The translations under genes were made by a program, and so were the position numbers. A stretch of 64,000 nucleotides of DNA. Source: Lasiosphaeria ovina (Eukaryota; Ascomycota; Sordariomycetes; Sordariales; Lasiosphaeriaceae). Position 1 is the stretch's first letter. Each line of letters opens with the position of its first letter. Where the stretch lies: contig JAULSN010000008.1 in the NCBI GenBank assembly GCA_033439765.1, positions 372,001 to 436,000 of the forward strand. The letters run 5' to 3'. Below, piece after piece: positions 34,966-46,929 of the stretch. Under the pieces are notes generated by a model, which made no database searches, had not been told where the DNA came from, and was given only the letters and a program-made list of their open reading frames with translations.

Positions 34966-36450
34966 CCCCCCCAAGTCCAGAGCGAGATCGCACTCGAGTA
35001 GCCACCGTTTGACATTATAAAACGTAGAATACCAGTCGGGTTCTATGCTTTGTCACCCCAAGGCCCCCCCTGGCAGATACGACCATCGCCGTGGCTGGAG
35101 TTTCAGCGACTCGGTTGGGCCAAGTCGGCCAACCACGGGCCGTCAGTTCGCGCTCCTCGACACCAAAGCCTCGCTACCTGCTGAGCCAGCCAACATGTCA
35201 CGGTAGCGTCCCGGCTGGGGAGAGCCGTCCCTTCAGAGTCACCCGTCCACATCGAGCCAGGGAACCCAGGATGAGCGCCAAACCAACTTGAACTCGAGCC
35301 CGCCGAAACGTCGAAATTCGCTCTTATCCTCGGCTCTCCAATCGCTCAGCAGGCGCCGAAAATCCCCACCGCCACCTCCCGTCACGCCCGCCAACACGGC
35401 CATCTTCGGCGTACCCCTCGCGCAGAGCATACTTGTAGCCCGTGGCCTCGCGGGTACACGACACGATGGGGGCGGGTCGACGTCTCGCAAATATCCACTT
35501 TACGTGCTCCGATACGTCTACTTTTTACGTAATACGGGCGTCCAAAGTCCGGACATATTCGGCCAGGATGGCGACGAGGCATGCATCGCTCAGCTCAAAG
35601 ACATCTTCAGCTCCCCCAAGACCGGCTACAGCAAGGTACTAAACTGGTCAGCCTTCACGGTACACGAAACTACTAGCATAATTATAATTTCCCTAACCGA
35701 ACTACCGCAGCCGCTAATAAGCAAGTCGGTCACCAAACGGTAGATCACCCTATCCCGTCAAGCCACCATCCGCGGGTCATCGGCCATGCGACTGGACCAG
35801 GGCCTAGATTTTTGGGAGGAAGCCTGCACTGGCCTCCACGGGCCGAGCCGCGTCGTGTTCAAGCTCCTGCTAAGCTTGTAGGGCGACATTGCTAACGCAG
35901 CCGACGAGAACGATATAACGGCGGAGCGTCTCGCCGGCAGGGTCATGCGTCCCCTGATGCACCTCCCAACCGAACGATATAACACGGATCTGCTCCTCGG
36001 TCTGCCCTTTCTCATTCGCAGGCGATCCGAGTATAACTTGGCCTTGAGGGGGAAGTTGAGCAACGCTGCGTTTTAGCCGTTTGATGGTGGTTTTTTTTTT
36101 CACTTGTTGGAGCTTGTCTGTTTGATACCCATTCATTACCTTACCGAACAATCTACTACATCACTGTCGCCGCTGTCGTTTCTGCCAAAGTGCCCACACC
36201 TGTGCAACGTCGATCCGGAGCCACGCTACCTGCCGTGACAATCGGGATGTCCCAGCCTATAGCCTCGAGTGGTGTAGCGATGTCCATATCGATGCGATTC
36301 TGACAGACGTGTCCGTGTATAGACGAGAGTATGGCCAACTACCCGCCTGATTTTATCAGGGCTCGCAAGTGCTTCTCAAGTCCTTCCCTTCTGAGACTCG
36401 TCGGGCTGGGTGATCACTGCTTACACGCAACAGCTTAGGTATAATGTCTT
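34961..36450 (+). pseudogene. RhoGAP gene, 3' part (interrupted gene, segment 3)
   Basis: The frame of segments 1 and 2 continues at 34966 through a Pro/Ser/Arg-rich linker and into a RhoGAP domain from about 35395 (IFGVPLAQSI, then YPLYVLRYVYFLRNTG, AQLKDIFSSP and VHETTSIIIISLTELPQPLI), which would stimulate GTP hydrolysis by Rho-family GTPases. After TAG at 35741 the same frame continues (GLHGPSRVVFKLLL, then a second TAG before GDIANAADEND, AERLAGRVMRPLMH) to about 36077. A last block in another frame (YSLEWCSDVHIDAIL, near 36258) suggests a further exon after an intron. Stops are at TAA 35021, TAG near 35202, and TAG where Trp is expected at the other two sites. The place usually held by the catalytic arginine finger reads DIFG rather than GIFR, so it may have been a non-catalytic member even before decay. 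Confidence 0.75.
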
Positions 36451-36869
36451 ATCGTTTGTTATCTTACTGGGTGTATTAGTATTAAATGTACCAGTATACT
36501 CCAGGCTAGTATATTATGTACTGGTATATTTTAGGCACTAGTTGAGGTTGAAAAGGGGCCTCTGAGGCTGTGTAGCTGCGGCATATGGGATTACCCTAGC
36601 TCAGGGAAGAATTAAGGGAAGCTTAGGACAAACTAGCTACAGCTCACCCCAGCTTATCCCAGCTCTGGATAAGGAACGAAAAGGAAATTTCGTATGCCCA
36701 GATTCAACCAGGCTGTATCGTGATTCTTGTGTGTGAGCTTGGTTGTTCTCTTGCTTTCTGGCTTTGCCAAAAAGCCCTCTTTTATAGACCTCTTTACAAG
36801 ACATAACCAACTGTCAACTAGCTCACACTGCCTTAGTGGCTCAGTGCTTAGATTTCTGCCCTCTGTCGC
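36451..36869. other. Intergenic, AT-rich
   Basis: Contains a locally repetitive patch around 36475-36545 with TAGTATTA and CCAGTATA / CTGGTATA words. No gene is seen. Confidence 0.4.
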
Positions 36870-39800
36870 TCATCTAGGACGTTTTCCCCGGCCGAAGCCA
36901 AAGCCAAAGCCCGGCGCACCAAGCGACTTCAACTGATACCCCCTCTCCCCCTCGGCGTAGTCAATCCCCACTCTCGTCTCCCCCGAGACACCAGTAATCC
37001 AACCAAAGCGATACAGCCGCCGCATCCCCTCCACCCGCCTATCCCGCTCCACCCGTCCCAGCAGCGAAAGGCGCTCAAAGTCCCTCAGCATGTACGAGTC
37101 ACAGACGTAGTACGCGGCCACTGCCAGGGTACAGGCACCGTCGCTGCATGCGCCTGCAGCCGCCAAATCCGGCCATTTCACAAGCCACATGTGCGCGACC
37201 AGGACCAGGATCATGGTCGCAAGCGTCGCGACGGCGGACCACGTGCAGATCTCGTGGACCTTGAAGGTCTGGGCGGCCTGGAAGGGAATGCCGGCGAGGA
37301 GGGCGGGCGTGGCTTTGGAGAGGACGCCGGCGAAGGCGATGCTGGAGGCGAGGGGGTCACCGGTGCGCAGGCCGCGGTATAGAGCCGTGAATACGTCCGT
37401 AGACCGCGGGCGGAGGACGGAGAGCGCGGCGGGCTGCGGGCGCTGCGCCATGTGCAGGAAGATGGACTTGGCGGTATAGTCTGTGGCAGATCGCCCATCA
37501 AATATTATTATATCCAGAGAAGAATGCTAAGAGTTTCTGGGCTGTCTCGTAAGGGGAGGGACCTAAGTTAGGTGCAGTGGGTGAGAGAGTTGAAGAGAGA
37601 ACATACTTACAAAAAACTGATCCCACAGCAAGTAAATAATCTCGCCAATTGCGGTGAAGAGCAAGATCACACCAAACTCCTGGCTGTCTATAAAGTACTC
37701 AAAGGCCGATTCGGTGATATCCGTGTACCTTGTGTTTTCGTAGTAGAGCAATACCGTTAGCACGCCGCAGAGGAAGACGAGCAAGCCAACCTGCAGACTC
37801 CGCTCCGCTAGTCCGATGCGAAATGTTATTTTTCCCGTCCGCATGGCAGCATTCACCGGTTTGCTCTTCATGTTGCTGGCGGTGGGGCCGCCAATTGATT
37901 GTTCCTGTTGTCGTTGTTGTTGTTGTTGTTTGAGTGCGTGCACGACGACGAGGCCGTAGTCATTCGCTCTCGCTCCCTCCTCCACCCAGCCGAGCTTGAA
38001 CTCGGCGCCCTGCAGTTTCGTCCCCAGCATCTCCTGTCCCAGGTTCAGGTTTTTCCCGTCTTCCCGTGCATGTTCTGGGCTTATCAACAACCCCGCCATC
38101 ATCACCCTCCTCGTCTCGGGGATCTGCAACAGCGCACACACGGCCGCGATCGTGCCCGGATGCGCGGCGACCCCGGTCCGCTTTCGCGAGAGATAGAATC
38201 CCAGCATCAGAATAAGTACCATCAACGCTCCCAAAAGCGCCTCGGCCGCTCGCGCGGGTGTGGGAAACGCCGCGACGGTCACCAAGCAGGTGTGCATGTT
38301 CTGCTTGATACACGTCCCCCGGAGCTTGAGCCCGATGGTCTCGCCCGATAGTGCGACGAGACAGGCCGCACAGAGGACGGTCAGGTCGCTTAGGACGGAG
38401 AGGGGATCGCCGTGGTGGAGGAGGAGACGCCACCCGCTGAGCCGGCCCGGGAGACCATCGGTGCGGATGGAGTGGTGTTGTGATCGACTTCCTCTTTCCA
38501 GAGGGGGCTGTCGGCCCAGGGTCGGGGTGGTGTGCCAAAATACGAAAAGGAATGAGCAGTTTGATCTCGGCGTCGATGATGTGGATGGGTACCAGGACGA
38601 GGAGGCTTAGGAGGATGGGGAAGAAGTAGACGAGGAAATAACTGAACCGCTTGTTGGCGAGCACGATGTTGGCTGGGCTGGCACCGGGGATTTTCGGGTA
38701 CACCGGGAACGAGGTTACCGTGGCGATGGGGCTGCCGCTGGCATCTGTGACGGTCTTGACACGAGAGGTCACAGGCGCCGTGGTGAGGACGGTGGTGACG
38801 GGTTGGCCGTGGGTATCGGTAACCGTGGTCAGCTTGGTCGTGAGAATCAACTCGCCACCGAAGTCGGTGACGGTCGTGGTTGGCTGGCCGTTCGAATCGG
38901 TCTGGGTCGTGACGGCGGTTGCTGGTGCCATGGCGACAGGAGCCGAAAGAGTACTTTGGTAGTGGTCTCGATAGTGATGGTCTTAGTGGCGAGCTTCCCG
39001 TCCACGATGAATTGCGTCGTCGTTTCGTACCTTATGGGAACTGGGGATTCGATGAAACTTGGCGAGAATGAGATGGCCGGGGCACTAAAAGTTTGAGTTG
39101 CTGCACGTGAGATGTCCTGACTGGTGCTCTGTGCAGCGGTCTTTGTCACATTTGTCGACGATGGCATTGGTGATGTTCAGGCCCATTGACGGGAGTAGTG
39201 AAATCCGGAATGCCGGGTTCATCAATCCAAGCGGGGCGATCATCTGCTAATAATCGTCCACCAGGCAAAGGCCGAGTTGCAAAGACTTCATAGCCAGGGC
39301 TGTGGCCCTGCCTGGAAGATGGGTGGGCGTAATAAGTGAACCACTGAATGGAGCCATTTTTATCTCTGTCGAATCTGCCTCGATAGACCAACAAGACCTG
39401 ACTCGGTGTGCTGTCAGTCGTGTATTCGTAATATTCCGAGCCGGTTCTGACATTGCTTCCGTTGGCCCATGTGCAGCTCAAGAGGTTGTTGCCGAAGAGT
39501 TTAAACAGAAGACCAGGTATAAAGTTCCCCGCCTCGTCACGGTCCGTCTCATTGTTGCCGATTCGAGAAACGCCTTGCGGGTTCGATGGGTATCCAGCAT
39601 ACCAGTCATCGTAGTTTGTCGCGCATTTGCCTTCCGTCTCAACCAACAGCAGCTCCGTGACCCAGATTGCGGTTTTCCAGCCGGGCGGGACGGCCATTTT
39701 CCCCGTGGGGTCCCAAATCGCTCGGCAGCCCGAGTTGTTGGCAGTCAAGACAATGCCTTGGTAAGAGTAGATGCATTTCTCGGCCACCTCCTGTCCGGGC

Positions 39801-40308
39801 CACACGGCCGTTCTCACAAAGGGATCATGCGGGTCACCGTACCACTTGTCCGCCCAGGTCACAAACCCTTCGATAGGGTCCGTGTTTGCATACAAGGAAG
39901 GGTGGGGGATTTTGACAATGGCGTCTACTCGAGATGGGGCCGGAGGCCTTGTGGTTGTGCCTGTTGAGTGTCGGCGTCGCGCCCTGTTCTCGTACTGCTC
40001 AAGGTCGTTTTGCTGTTTTCTGCCCGTGGTACTTGAGCAACAGCCCGACCCCCTGGCTTTGCTGGTGCATAATCAGCAAGCCCTACATCCCGATAACGCT
40101 GGGCCACGATATAAGGCGAATCTTGGGAGATTTTGTCGCGGTCGTGCTCGTTGGGAAGCACTCGAAGGAGACACTCCAGGGAAACAAGAAGTCCGCATAC
40201 AAAGAAGAATAAAGTGCCGAGAAAGGCCGACCGGAGTGGAAAGGCTCGATAGTTGGGACAGTCTCGCTTTGGCAGCTGCTTGCACCGATAATGATAGCTG
40301 GGGTCCAT
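36870..40308 (-). pseudogene. DUF3433 multi-pass membrane protein, frame broken
   Basis: Minus-strand coding runs from an ATG at 40308 (first membrane helix AFLGTLFFFVCGLLVSLECLL) to a stop at 36870. In order: ectodomain (39895-39180, with CTWANGSN glycosylation sequon); Thr/Val-rich repeats of TDxxGxPxATVT type (38930-38690); a helix (YFLVYFFPILLSLLVLV); a helical block ending SGETIGLKLRGTC; helices around 38290-37960; the DUF3433 block SAFEYFIDSQEFGVILLFTAIGEIIYLLWDQFF (as three consecutive pieces) ending at 37614; and a final exon from about 37484 (KVHEICTWSA, then TLATMILVLV helix). Frames do not join cleanly at about 39.2, 38.93 and 38.55-38.45 kb, nor at the last splice, where one T missing from a T-run (GTAAGT follows T6) would explain the mismatch. 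Either a decayed gene or one with sequencing indels. It pairs head-to-head with the DUF3433 gene at 43385. Confidence 0.72.
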
Positions 40309-41269
40309 AATTATTTGCTTTGTTGTCTTTGAGCTGGAGAGATTAGGACAAACCCATCACTCCTCCAACTGTCAGAGCATTCGGTCCTCGCGGCATATCT
40401 CACTTGGTCTGGCACTGTAAGGCGTTCTTAACACCCATTACAACACGGCAGGCTTCGGGACAGAGAGAAAGAAACTTTAGCCACAATGGCCAGCGTTATA
40501 GTGTAGATATAGAGGGTGGTTACACAGCAGAGAGCAGCTGAAATTTTTACATGTAGTTTGGCTTCCACGTTGCCTTGTGTATATTAAACTAATCAAGGAA
40601 CGTCTTGGCAACTGCTGTTCTCGCGGCATGAGATACGGCCCCCAAATATCATGAGCATTCGCCATGTGAAGGAAAGCAGCGCTTGCAAAGGCCACGCCGC
40701 CCCCAAATTCTCACCTGGACCTTAATCAAACCCTATCGCCAACACCTACATCGGCCATTCACAGGCCTTCAACTTCCAACCCAGTACCAAGTTGACCGCC
40801 CCAGATTAAGGCTGTCTTTTGATATTACATTTGGGGTAACCACCCTCAACGGCCCAGAATAGTACTTGGTTTCGCACTCTCCGGTCAGACGCCCCAGGTC
40901 TTGGCTTAGCGTCTTAAAAGAATACTTCGTTTAGCATTGGCATTTGACGGTCGATTCCCCAAGCCCAGCACCCGGCTTGCCGAGTCCTTTGTCTCGAGAA
41001 ATGTTCTTCGCTCGCACGCGCTGGAGTAGAGTCGGCTGTCGAGGATAGCGACGCGAGTCACGACCGCGACGAGAATGCCAGCAGCGGAGCTTGCCATCTA
41101 CGGCTCAATAGACGCACCGACGATTTTGTCAACCGGGACCACACCCAATGCCGTTGCTCTTGATGCCAAGAAGATACTTTGTTATAAGCCCCCACCTTCA
41201 TCAGCTACCTGACCATATATACATACTCCTATCGTTTTTGTACTGCATATAAAGTTACCGTGCGGCTAT
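40309..41269. other. Intergenic, 1 kb
   Basis: Upstream region of the minus-strand DUF3433 gene. Short frames only. Confidence 0.4.
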
Positions 41270-41700
41270 TATTATCCCTCACTTAAAACCTAGGACAATG
41301 ACTTAAGACCTTTTTTATCCTCAGCCGTAATATTAGCCTAATACACAAGCACCGTTCACCACACCCTCATATCATCCTTGGCAGCCCAAGATAGGGCCCG
41401 TAGGCCCTTATCGTCTAGCGCCTTAGCTTTGTTACCCGGTTAAGTAACAGCTTAATAACCGCCTTATATTCCGCACCTGCAGCTTATAAAAGGGGCCGCT
41501 ACCATCTATATCCTTCTCTTCAAGTAGAGCGTAACGGTCTTACAAAAGCCGTAAGACTGCTCTATATCCCATTCCCGCCGGCTCATAAAAGCGCTCGTCG
41601 ATCATCTCTGGCATTTTCGTCCAACATTTAGGATTCTACTACCATTAATCTCAGTAACGCAGCCTTAACCTCCTAAACCGGCAGCAGATTCCGCCATTTC
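41270..41700 (-). pseudogene. RIP-decayed ankyrin-repeat relic
   Basis: Minus-strand translation shows pieces of consecutive ankyrin repeats in shifting frames: YKAVIKLLLNR (like the second helix of an ankyrin repeat) followed, after a frame change, by LDDKGLRALSWAAKDD, close to the consensus D-x-G-x-TPL-x-x-AA. TpA-rich composition and interrupting stops suggest a RIP-mutated fragment of a larger ankyrin protein, a class often fused to NACHT or HET domains in fungi. No open frame survives. Confidence 0.5.
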
Positions 41701-43384
41701 AGGCGGCTTTAACCGCTAACTTTCCCACCTCAGCTATAGAATTTGCACCAGTAACGTAAATATAATGGGTCGGAACTGAGCCGAGCATAAGCCGGGGTGA
41801 GCAGTGTCACGTGGGCGAGGCATGAAAAGGCAATTTTGTGTGCCCAGATTCGTCTCGCAAAACAGATATACAGTGGGGTAGCCCGAAGTTAATCTTAGCT
41901 ATGTTCTCTCTCTGTTCCATGTTCCATGTTCCTGATTCTGTTCTGCTGCTCTGCCACAATCTAGCCATGGATACTTTGGTGCTGTTACGAAGCATCACTC
42001 CATGTCATACTCAAACGCGTCGCTCACTCTGTTCCCGATTGTCCTCGCCTGAGCCCGACCCTCGGCGCCAGTGACCTTGGCCGCTTTGGTCATCAGGTGT
42101 CTTGTAAACCGTGCCTTTCTCGATATGGACCCGGTCCTCAGCCACATGGTGAAATACCTCCTCGCGGGAGAGCTTTGCAGCGACAAAGGTACCGCCTCGG
42201 CTGATCGGGATAAACATCGAATGTCTAGGATACTGAATCTCTTCGGCCAACGGATGGGTGAGGGAGCGCACGATGGCCCGAACCGCGAGGGCGCCGTCAG
42301 GGTTGTTCTTGGGCATACGCAATGGCGATGGTCTCGCGGCGACCGGGGCTCTGGGATTGATCTCGATCAGGACGACGCTCGGGTCGGTCAAGGACTCCTG
42401 GTGTTGCTTCCTCCGGACGCGGCACCAAAGACTCCACGCTCACTAGGAAGTCGAGCGCTGCATTCAGTGGCCAATAGCGACGGGTGCGCGTTTTCTACCC
42501 CTGCACGACTCTCAGCCTACGACCCCCCCGGTCCTCCGTCGTCGGGGGCAGTAACAGCAGCATTCGCTTCCCAACTTCAGGGCGAGGTCTACCACTGCGA
42601 TGTAGCAACACCCTCATCTGCAAAAGCAAGTGACAAGTCGCATGGCGGTACAATCTTCCATTCTTCCCTGGCCAGGCCGACTCCACGACTACTCCAAGCC
42701 TTCTGGCTTCGTCTCCCTCGTTGTTTACCTTTGCATCTTACTATACAGTGGTCAATTACGCTATCTCGCTCAATTTTCCGATGACCGTGGCGGCTGCACC
42801 ATATCGACGCGCCTTCGGTATGGGGCATGGTGGACATCAACATAAGCGTCTGCCCTGCCATTACACCGCCCCCTCATAGCGGGTAATCGACGATGGCTAA
42901 GCAGACGGTAAGCCTTTCTTCCGGAGGGTCATTCTATTGCCTGATAGGTGCCTGTGTGAGATTATGGTCAGACGCACATTCTTACGGCTTGACGGGCAAA
43001 TGGCGTCTGGGTTGCCTGCCGGCACAAGGCGGTACATGGTTGGGCAGTTTTGATTTCAGCGCTTATCGTGCCACTTTCCTACAGTGTCTTGGGCCCTTTG
43101 TGCTACCCACAAGAGGAAACAAGGTTCGGGTCCTACCTGCAAAGAGTCCGCCGAAGGAGGTGTATCATTGTGAAAAGAGCCCCCATTTATATTTAAAGTC
43201 CGCCTAGGCGACCGCTGACCTATCCCGATAGTCGCACCTCCGGTCGGAATGGTTTGGCCAAGCAGGAGCCCACCCGGTACTTGTTGGGAGAGAAGCAGAA
43301 GTCACGGGGGGGCACCCATCATGTCGCCATGTCTCACGACACAAATACGCACCCGAGAGATTCCCACCGGGTGTTACTACCAAC
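41701..43384. other. Intergenic, 1.7 kb
   Basis: Mixed composition with overlapping 100-240-codon frames on both strands (for example 42391-42011 minus and 42071-42784 plus) that share no motif with known families; I regard them as chance. It should include the promoter of the plus-strand DUF3433 gene. Confidence 0.4.
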
Positions 43385-46300
43385 ATGGAGGCGCCCAACT
43401 ACCGGCCCATTCATCTGCGATGGCCCTTCCTCGCCGTTTTCACGTCGTATATTATACTTTTGATGGGGATGCTGGAATGGGGTTGTCGAAGCCTGCCTGC
43501 CCAGCACGGCGTCCAGGAGGCCCCAGTCGCCCAGGAGACGGACCCAAATCCGGATCCGAATGCGGAGAAAAACCGAACCGCATTTTTTAGCACGCAGCTT
43601 GTTCACGCTCGGCAGGCTCCAATATTGACCACGGCCTCGACCATCATGAAGCCGACCGCCTCAACCCCTCCAATGCGGCTCCGGCATAAAAACCCGATTC
43701 GGGCGAGAAACGAGACAACAGCAACAGTCACAAACATCACGATCGACGGCACCGTCTTGCCGCCACCTGTTGCCTTCGCTGGCCGACAGGGTTACGCACC
43801 CGGGTGGCTCGAGTACTTGCAGCCTGGGAACCAATCTCAAGGCTGGAACCAATCCTCCCTACAGGCAAGAATACCCGGTCCCTCGAAACATGGCCGGCTA
43901 AGCGGTCCAACCATCGGGCTCGTCTGGACGCTGAGCATCCGAGGCGGGTCAACCGTGTTCAACTATCGAGACGTCGACGCCGAGTTTGAAGCTGCCTCGT
44001 CGAGCGAAGATTGCCGCAATGTCCATGGCAACGATAAGGCGGGGTCATTCATCTATGCGGGCACCATCACATGCAACGAAGGATCCTTTGTCTTTCATAA
44101 GGACAGCTGCTGGAGACGGTGGAAGGAATCCACAGACATGGAAAAGAAGTACATCGACCAAAGGGGTTGCTGGAGCCAGTCCGAGATCGACCTTCGCGCG
44201 GAGAGGAAGAAGATGAGCGGGTTGGGAATGCCATGCGACACCACCGTGGGCGACATGGCAGGGCCTAGATTTTTCGGGAACTGCAACCGCGTCACCACCA
44301 CCGTGACCGAGAGAGACGCAAGGGGCTCACCAATAGCCACCGTGACAGCCGAGATGGCTGTCTTGACGCTAAAGAACCCGGACGGGGTACCCTACACGAC
44401 GAGCACCTTGTTTCAATCCCACTCCGCCGCGCCCACCGGAAAGAGGCTGATGCTCAAGCTAACCACGCTTCGAAACGACGCAGGAGTGCCCACAGCCACT
44501 GTGACGGTCCAACTCTACATCCTGACCAACTCGCAAGGCATCCCATTTGCAACTAGCACCCGTCAGCTCGGCGACTCGACCGTGACGCTCCGCGACCCAC
44601 GCGGCTCCGCGACGGCCACCGTCACCATTGGCCGTCCCTCCGTCCACAGGACGCCTCCCCTCACTCCCACAGTACTCACGTTGACCGACGCGAGAGGAAC
44701 CCCAACAGCCACCATCACCGAACCCGCCACGCCAGACGCATCCAGCTTCCCCACCGACAGCTCGGGCTTCTACCTGCTCACCAATCCAGCGTACTAGGCC
44801 ACCTTCCTCACCCCGGTCCTCAGCGCCGTCGCCCTATCCATCCTCGCGGAGATGCTCCTCTCTAGCCTCCACGCCCTGCTGCCCTTCCGCCGCCTGACGA
44901 GAAAAACATTAGAGGGCTGCGGCGCAACCGCTGCGCAGTGCCTCGTGCTCCCAAACGGCATCATCGGAGCCATCAACAGCGTGCGAATTGCCCGCGAGGA
45001 CAAAGACCCGCTGCCCCTCTTGGCAAACCTCCTTGTGTTGCTCTCGGCAGCGGCAACGGCGCTGTCCAGCGAGGCCGTGGGCATCCGGCTCGGCGGCCGC
45101 TGCCACCACGACGACTTTACCGGATGTTACATGGGCGTGGGCGTGTTTCTCGGCCCGGCCAGGGCGCTGCAGGCGATATTGGCCGTCGAGCTGGCCGTGC
45201 TGGTCTGCGCCGCGGCTCTCTTAGTGCTCCCCGGTAAGCGGCGCTCCGGCGTAGCCGTGCCGCAGGGGAGCGTGGCTGCCACGGCGGCACTGGCGCAGAA
45301 CGGGGCCCTGAGGGAGGCCTTTCGAAGTCTCCTCGCCGGCAAGGACAAGATCTCTAATCGGCATATCATCAATGCGTTTCACGGCCTTCGCTTCTCTTTG
45401 GGGTATTTCCCCGCCGTCACAAGAGGGCGGCGGGGGATGGAATACAGGATCCCCGTTGATGTTGCGCAGGCCGAGAAGAAGAAAAAGGAGTCGCCTCGTC
45501 GGTCTGAAGGCATGCAACGAATTATGGAAGGATTGCGCCACTCATGGTTAGTCGCCCGTGTCAAGGGCGCCCTACCATCTCGGGCCGCCTCTTCAGAAAA
45601 GACATACGAATGCTGCGGCCTCGTTTACACGGTGGGATTGATTCTCCTCGTCGCGTACTACACAGCCACGCAGGATGCCGACAGCGCGTTCGAAAGGTTT
45701 ATGAACCATCAAGGCTTTGGCGTTCGAGTGCTGTTCACGGGGTTTGGCGTGGTCTTGAGCTTGTTCTGGGACACCTACTATGCTCGTGAGTCATTCTCCC
45801 CAGCCTCCTCCCTTTTCTAGATACCTCCCCAAGTACCTACCTTCCCAAGAAAAACAAGAGACAAAAGACTAAATCCTTCTCGCCCAAAACAAAGGAGTAG
45901 TAACCATCCAGCCCTACCGTCTCCTCGCCTACTCCGTCGACGGTGTCCCCTTCTCGGTCCTGGCAGCAACTGCACCGACGACCGTCTTCACAGGCCTTCT
46001 CCGCTGGCGGCAAGAGCTCTTCCCCTGGGCCGTGGCCATGCACGGCGTGCTCGCCAAGTTTACGCCCATCCTGCTCTCCAATATCCCTTTTTCCCCCGCC
46101 CAGACCTGGCAGCTGCATATCGTTTACGCCTGGGCCACGGTGGCCAGCTTGGCCCTCATGGCTGCTGTGCTAACGTGCGCTCTGCTGTTCGTCAAATATT
46201 CCGACATGCCCGTCGAGCCGGCGAGCCTCGCGGGGCGCGTGTATTATCTCTGTGATTCCGGCGTTGCAGCCGAGATTTCTTCATCTTGGCCGCCACCATC

Positions 46301-46439
46301 CACCGGAAGCGAGATGCGGCGAGCGGAGATAAACGTTCCAAGCACGACAAGGTACAAGTTCGGGAAGATGGTTGGGGTTTCCGGGAGAAAGACAGTGGGG
46401 CTTTTTGCGGTCAATAGTAGTAACCACCGGCCGAAGTAG
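43385..46439 (+). pseudogene. DUF3433 multi-pass membrane protein with one in-frame TAG
   Basis: Two exons, 43385-45785 and 45895-46439, intron 109 nt, frame closed. Residues 1-60 include a membrane helix (FLAVFTSYIILLMGM). The ectodomain to about 470 is rich in Thr and has at least five units resembling TLRDxxGxPxATVT (TERDARGSPIATVT, TLRNDAGVPTATVT, TLRDPRGSATATVT, TLTDARGTPTATIT). The sequence then meets TAG (44795-44797) directly before a membrane helix (ATFLTPVLSAVALSILAEML), after which the frame is open to the end, including DUF3433 block FERFMNHQGFGVRVLFTGF and LFWDTYYA, and final helices. The stop lies at a position where the paralogue at 36870 reads through. Nothing else is damaged, so this is a single recent nonsense change, a polymorphic null, or an error. 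It could also make a 470-aa secreted-loop fragment. DUF3433 proteins have no established biochemical role. Confidence 0.78.
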
Positions 46440-46929
46440 CTGGTCGCTGTCTCTCTGTAAGGTTGTGTATGAGCACTAAATTTTACCTATATTAATTAGG
46501 TTACCACACCTTTCCTAACTTCCGACCCTGCCTATGTTGCCTGAAGGGAAGCTAAGTCGAAAGTTCGTATCATCACCTCAAATAACAAGAGCAAGCCCGG
46601 GTACCGGGTAATCCAGCTTTTTTGCAACTTACGCCAGCGGTGCTAAAGAGAGTTTCGTCTTGCACTATAGTCTGCTGTTAAAAAAGGCCAACCATCAGCC
46701 ACTCGTAAAAAGGCAAAACACAGCCACTCGAAGACTGTTACTTCACATATCCACGAGCGATATATTATAAGTAGGTGCAGTACTAAAAATTAACAGCGGC
46801 GAGAGCCGACAGTTTACAATTTAGGGCATCACCAGAGGGCAAAAAACAGCTTCCTCGCAATCTCTTTGGGCTATCCAAGTCCACCAACGAATAATATAGG
46901 AATCACCTTGGTTGCTCACCGCGCTCACC
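46440..46929. other. Intergenic between convergent genes
   Basis: 3' regions of the DUF3433 gene (plus) and the 737-aa gene (minus). AT-rich, no gene seen. Confidence 0.45.

Noticed and set aside
42011..42784. Overlapping frames of 126 (minus) and 237 (plus) codons
   Set aside because: Neither has a recognisable domain or a convincing start, and they overlap on opposite strands.
44795..44797. Removal of the DUF3433 TAG by a short intron
   Set aside because: The only GT...AG pair around it spans a few bases, and coding similarity is continuous on both sides.
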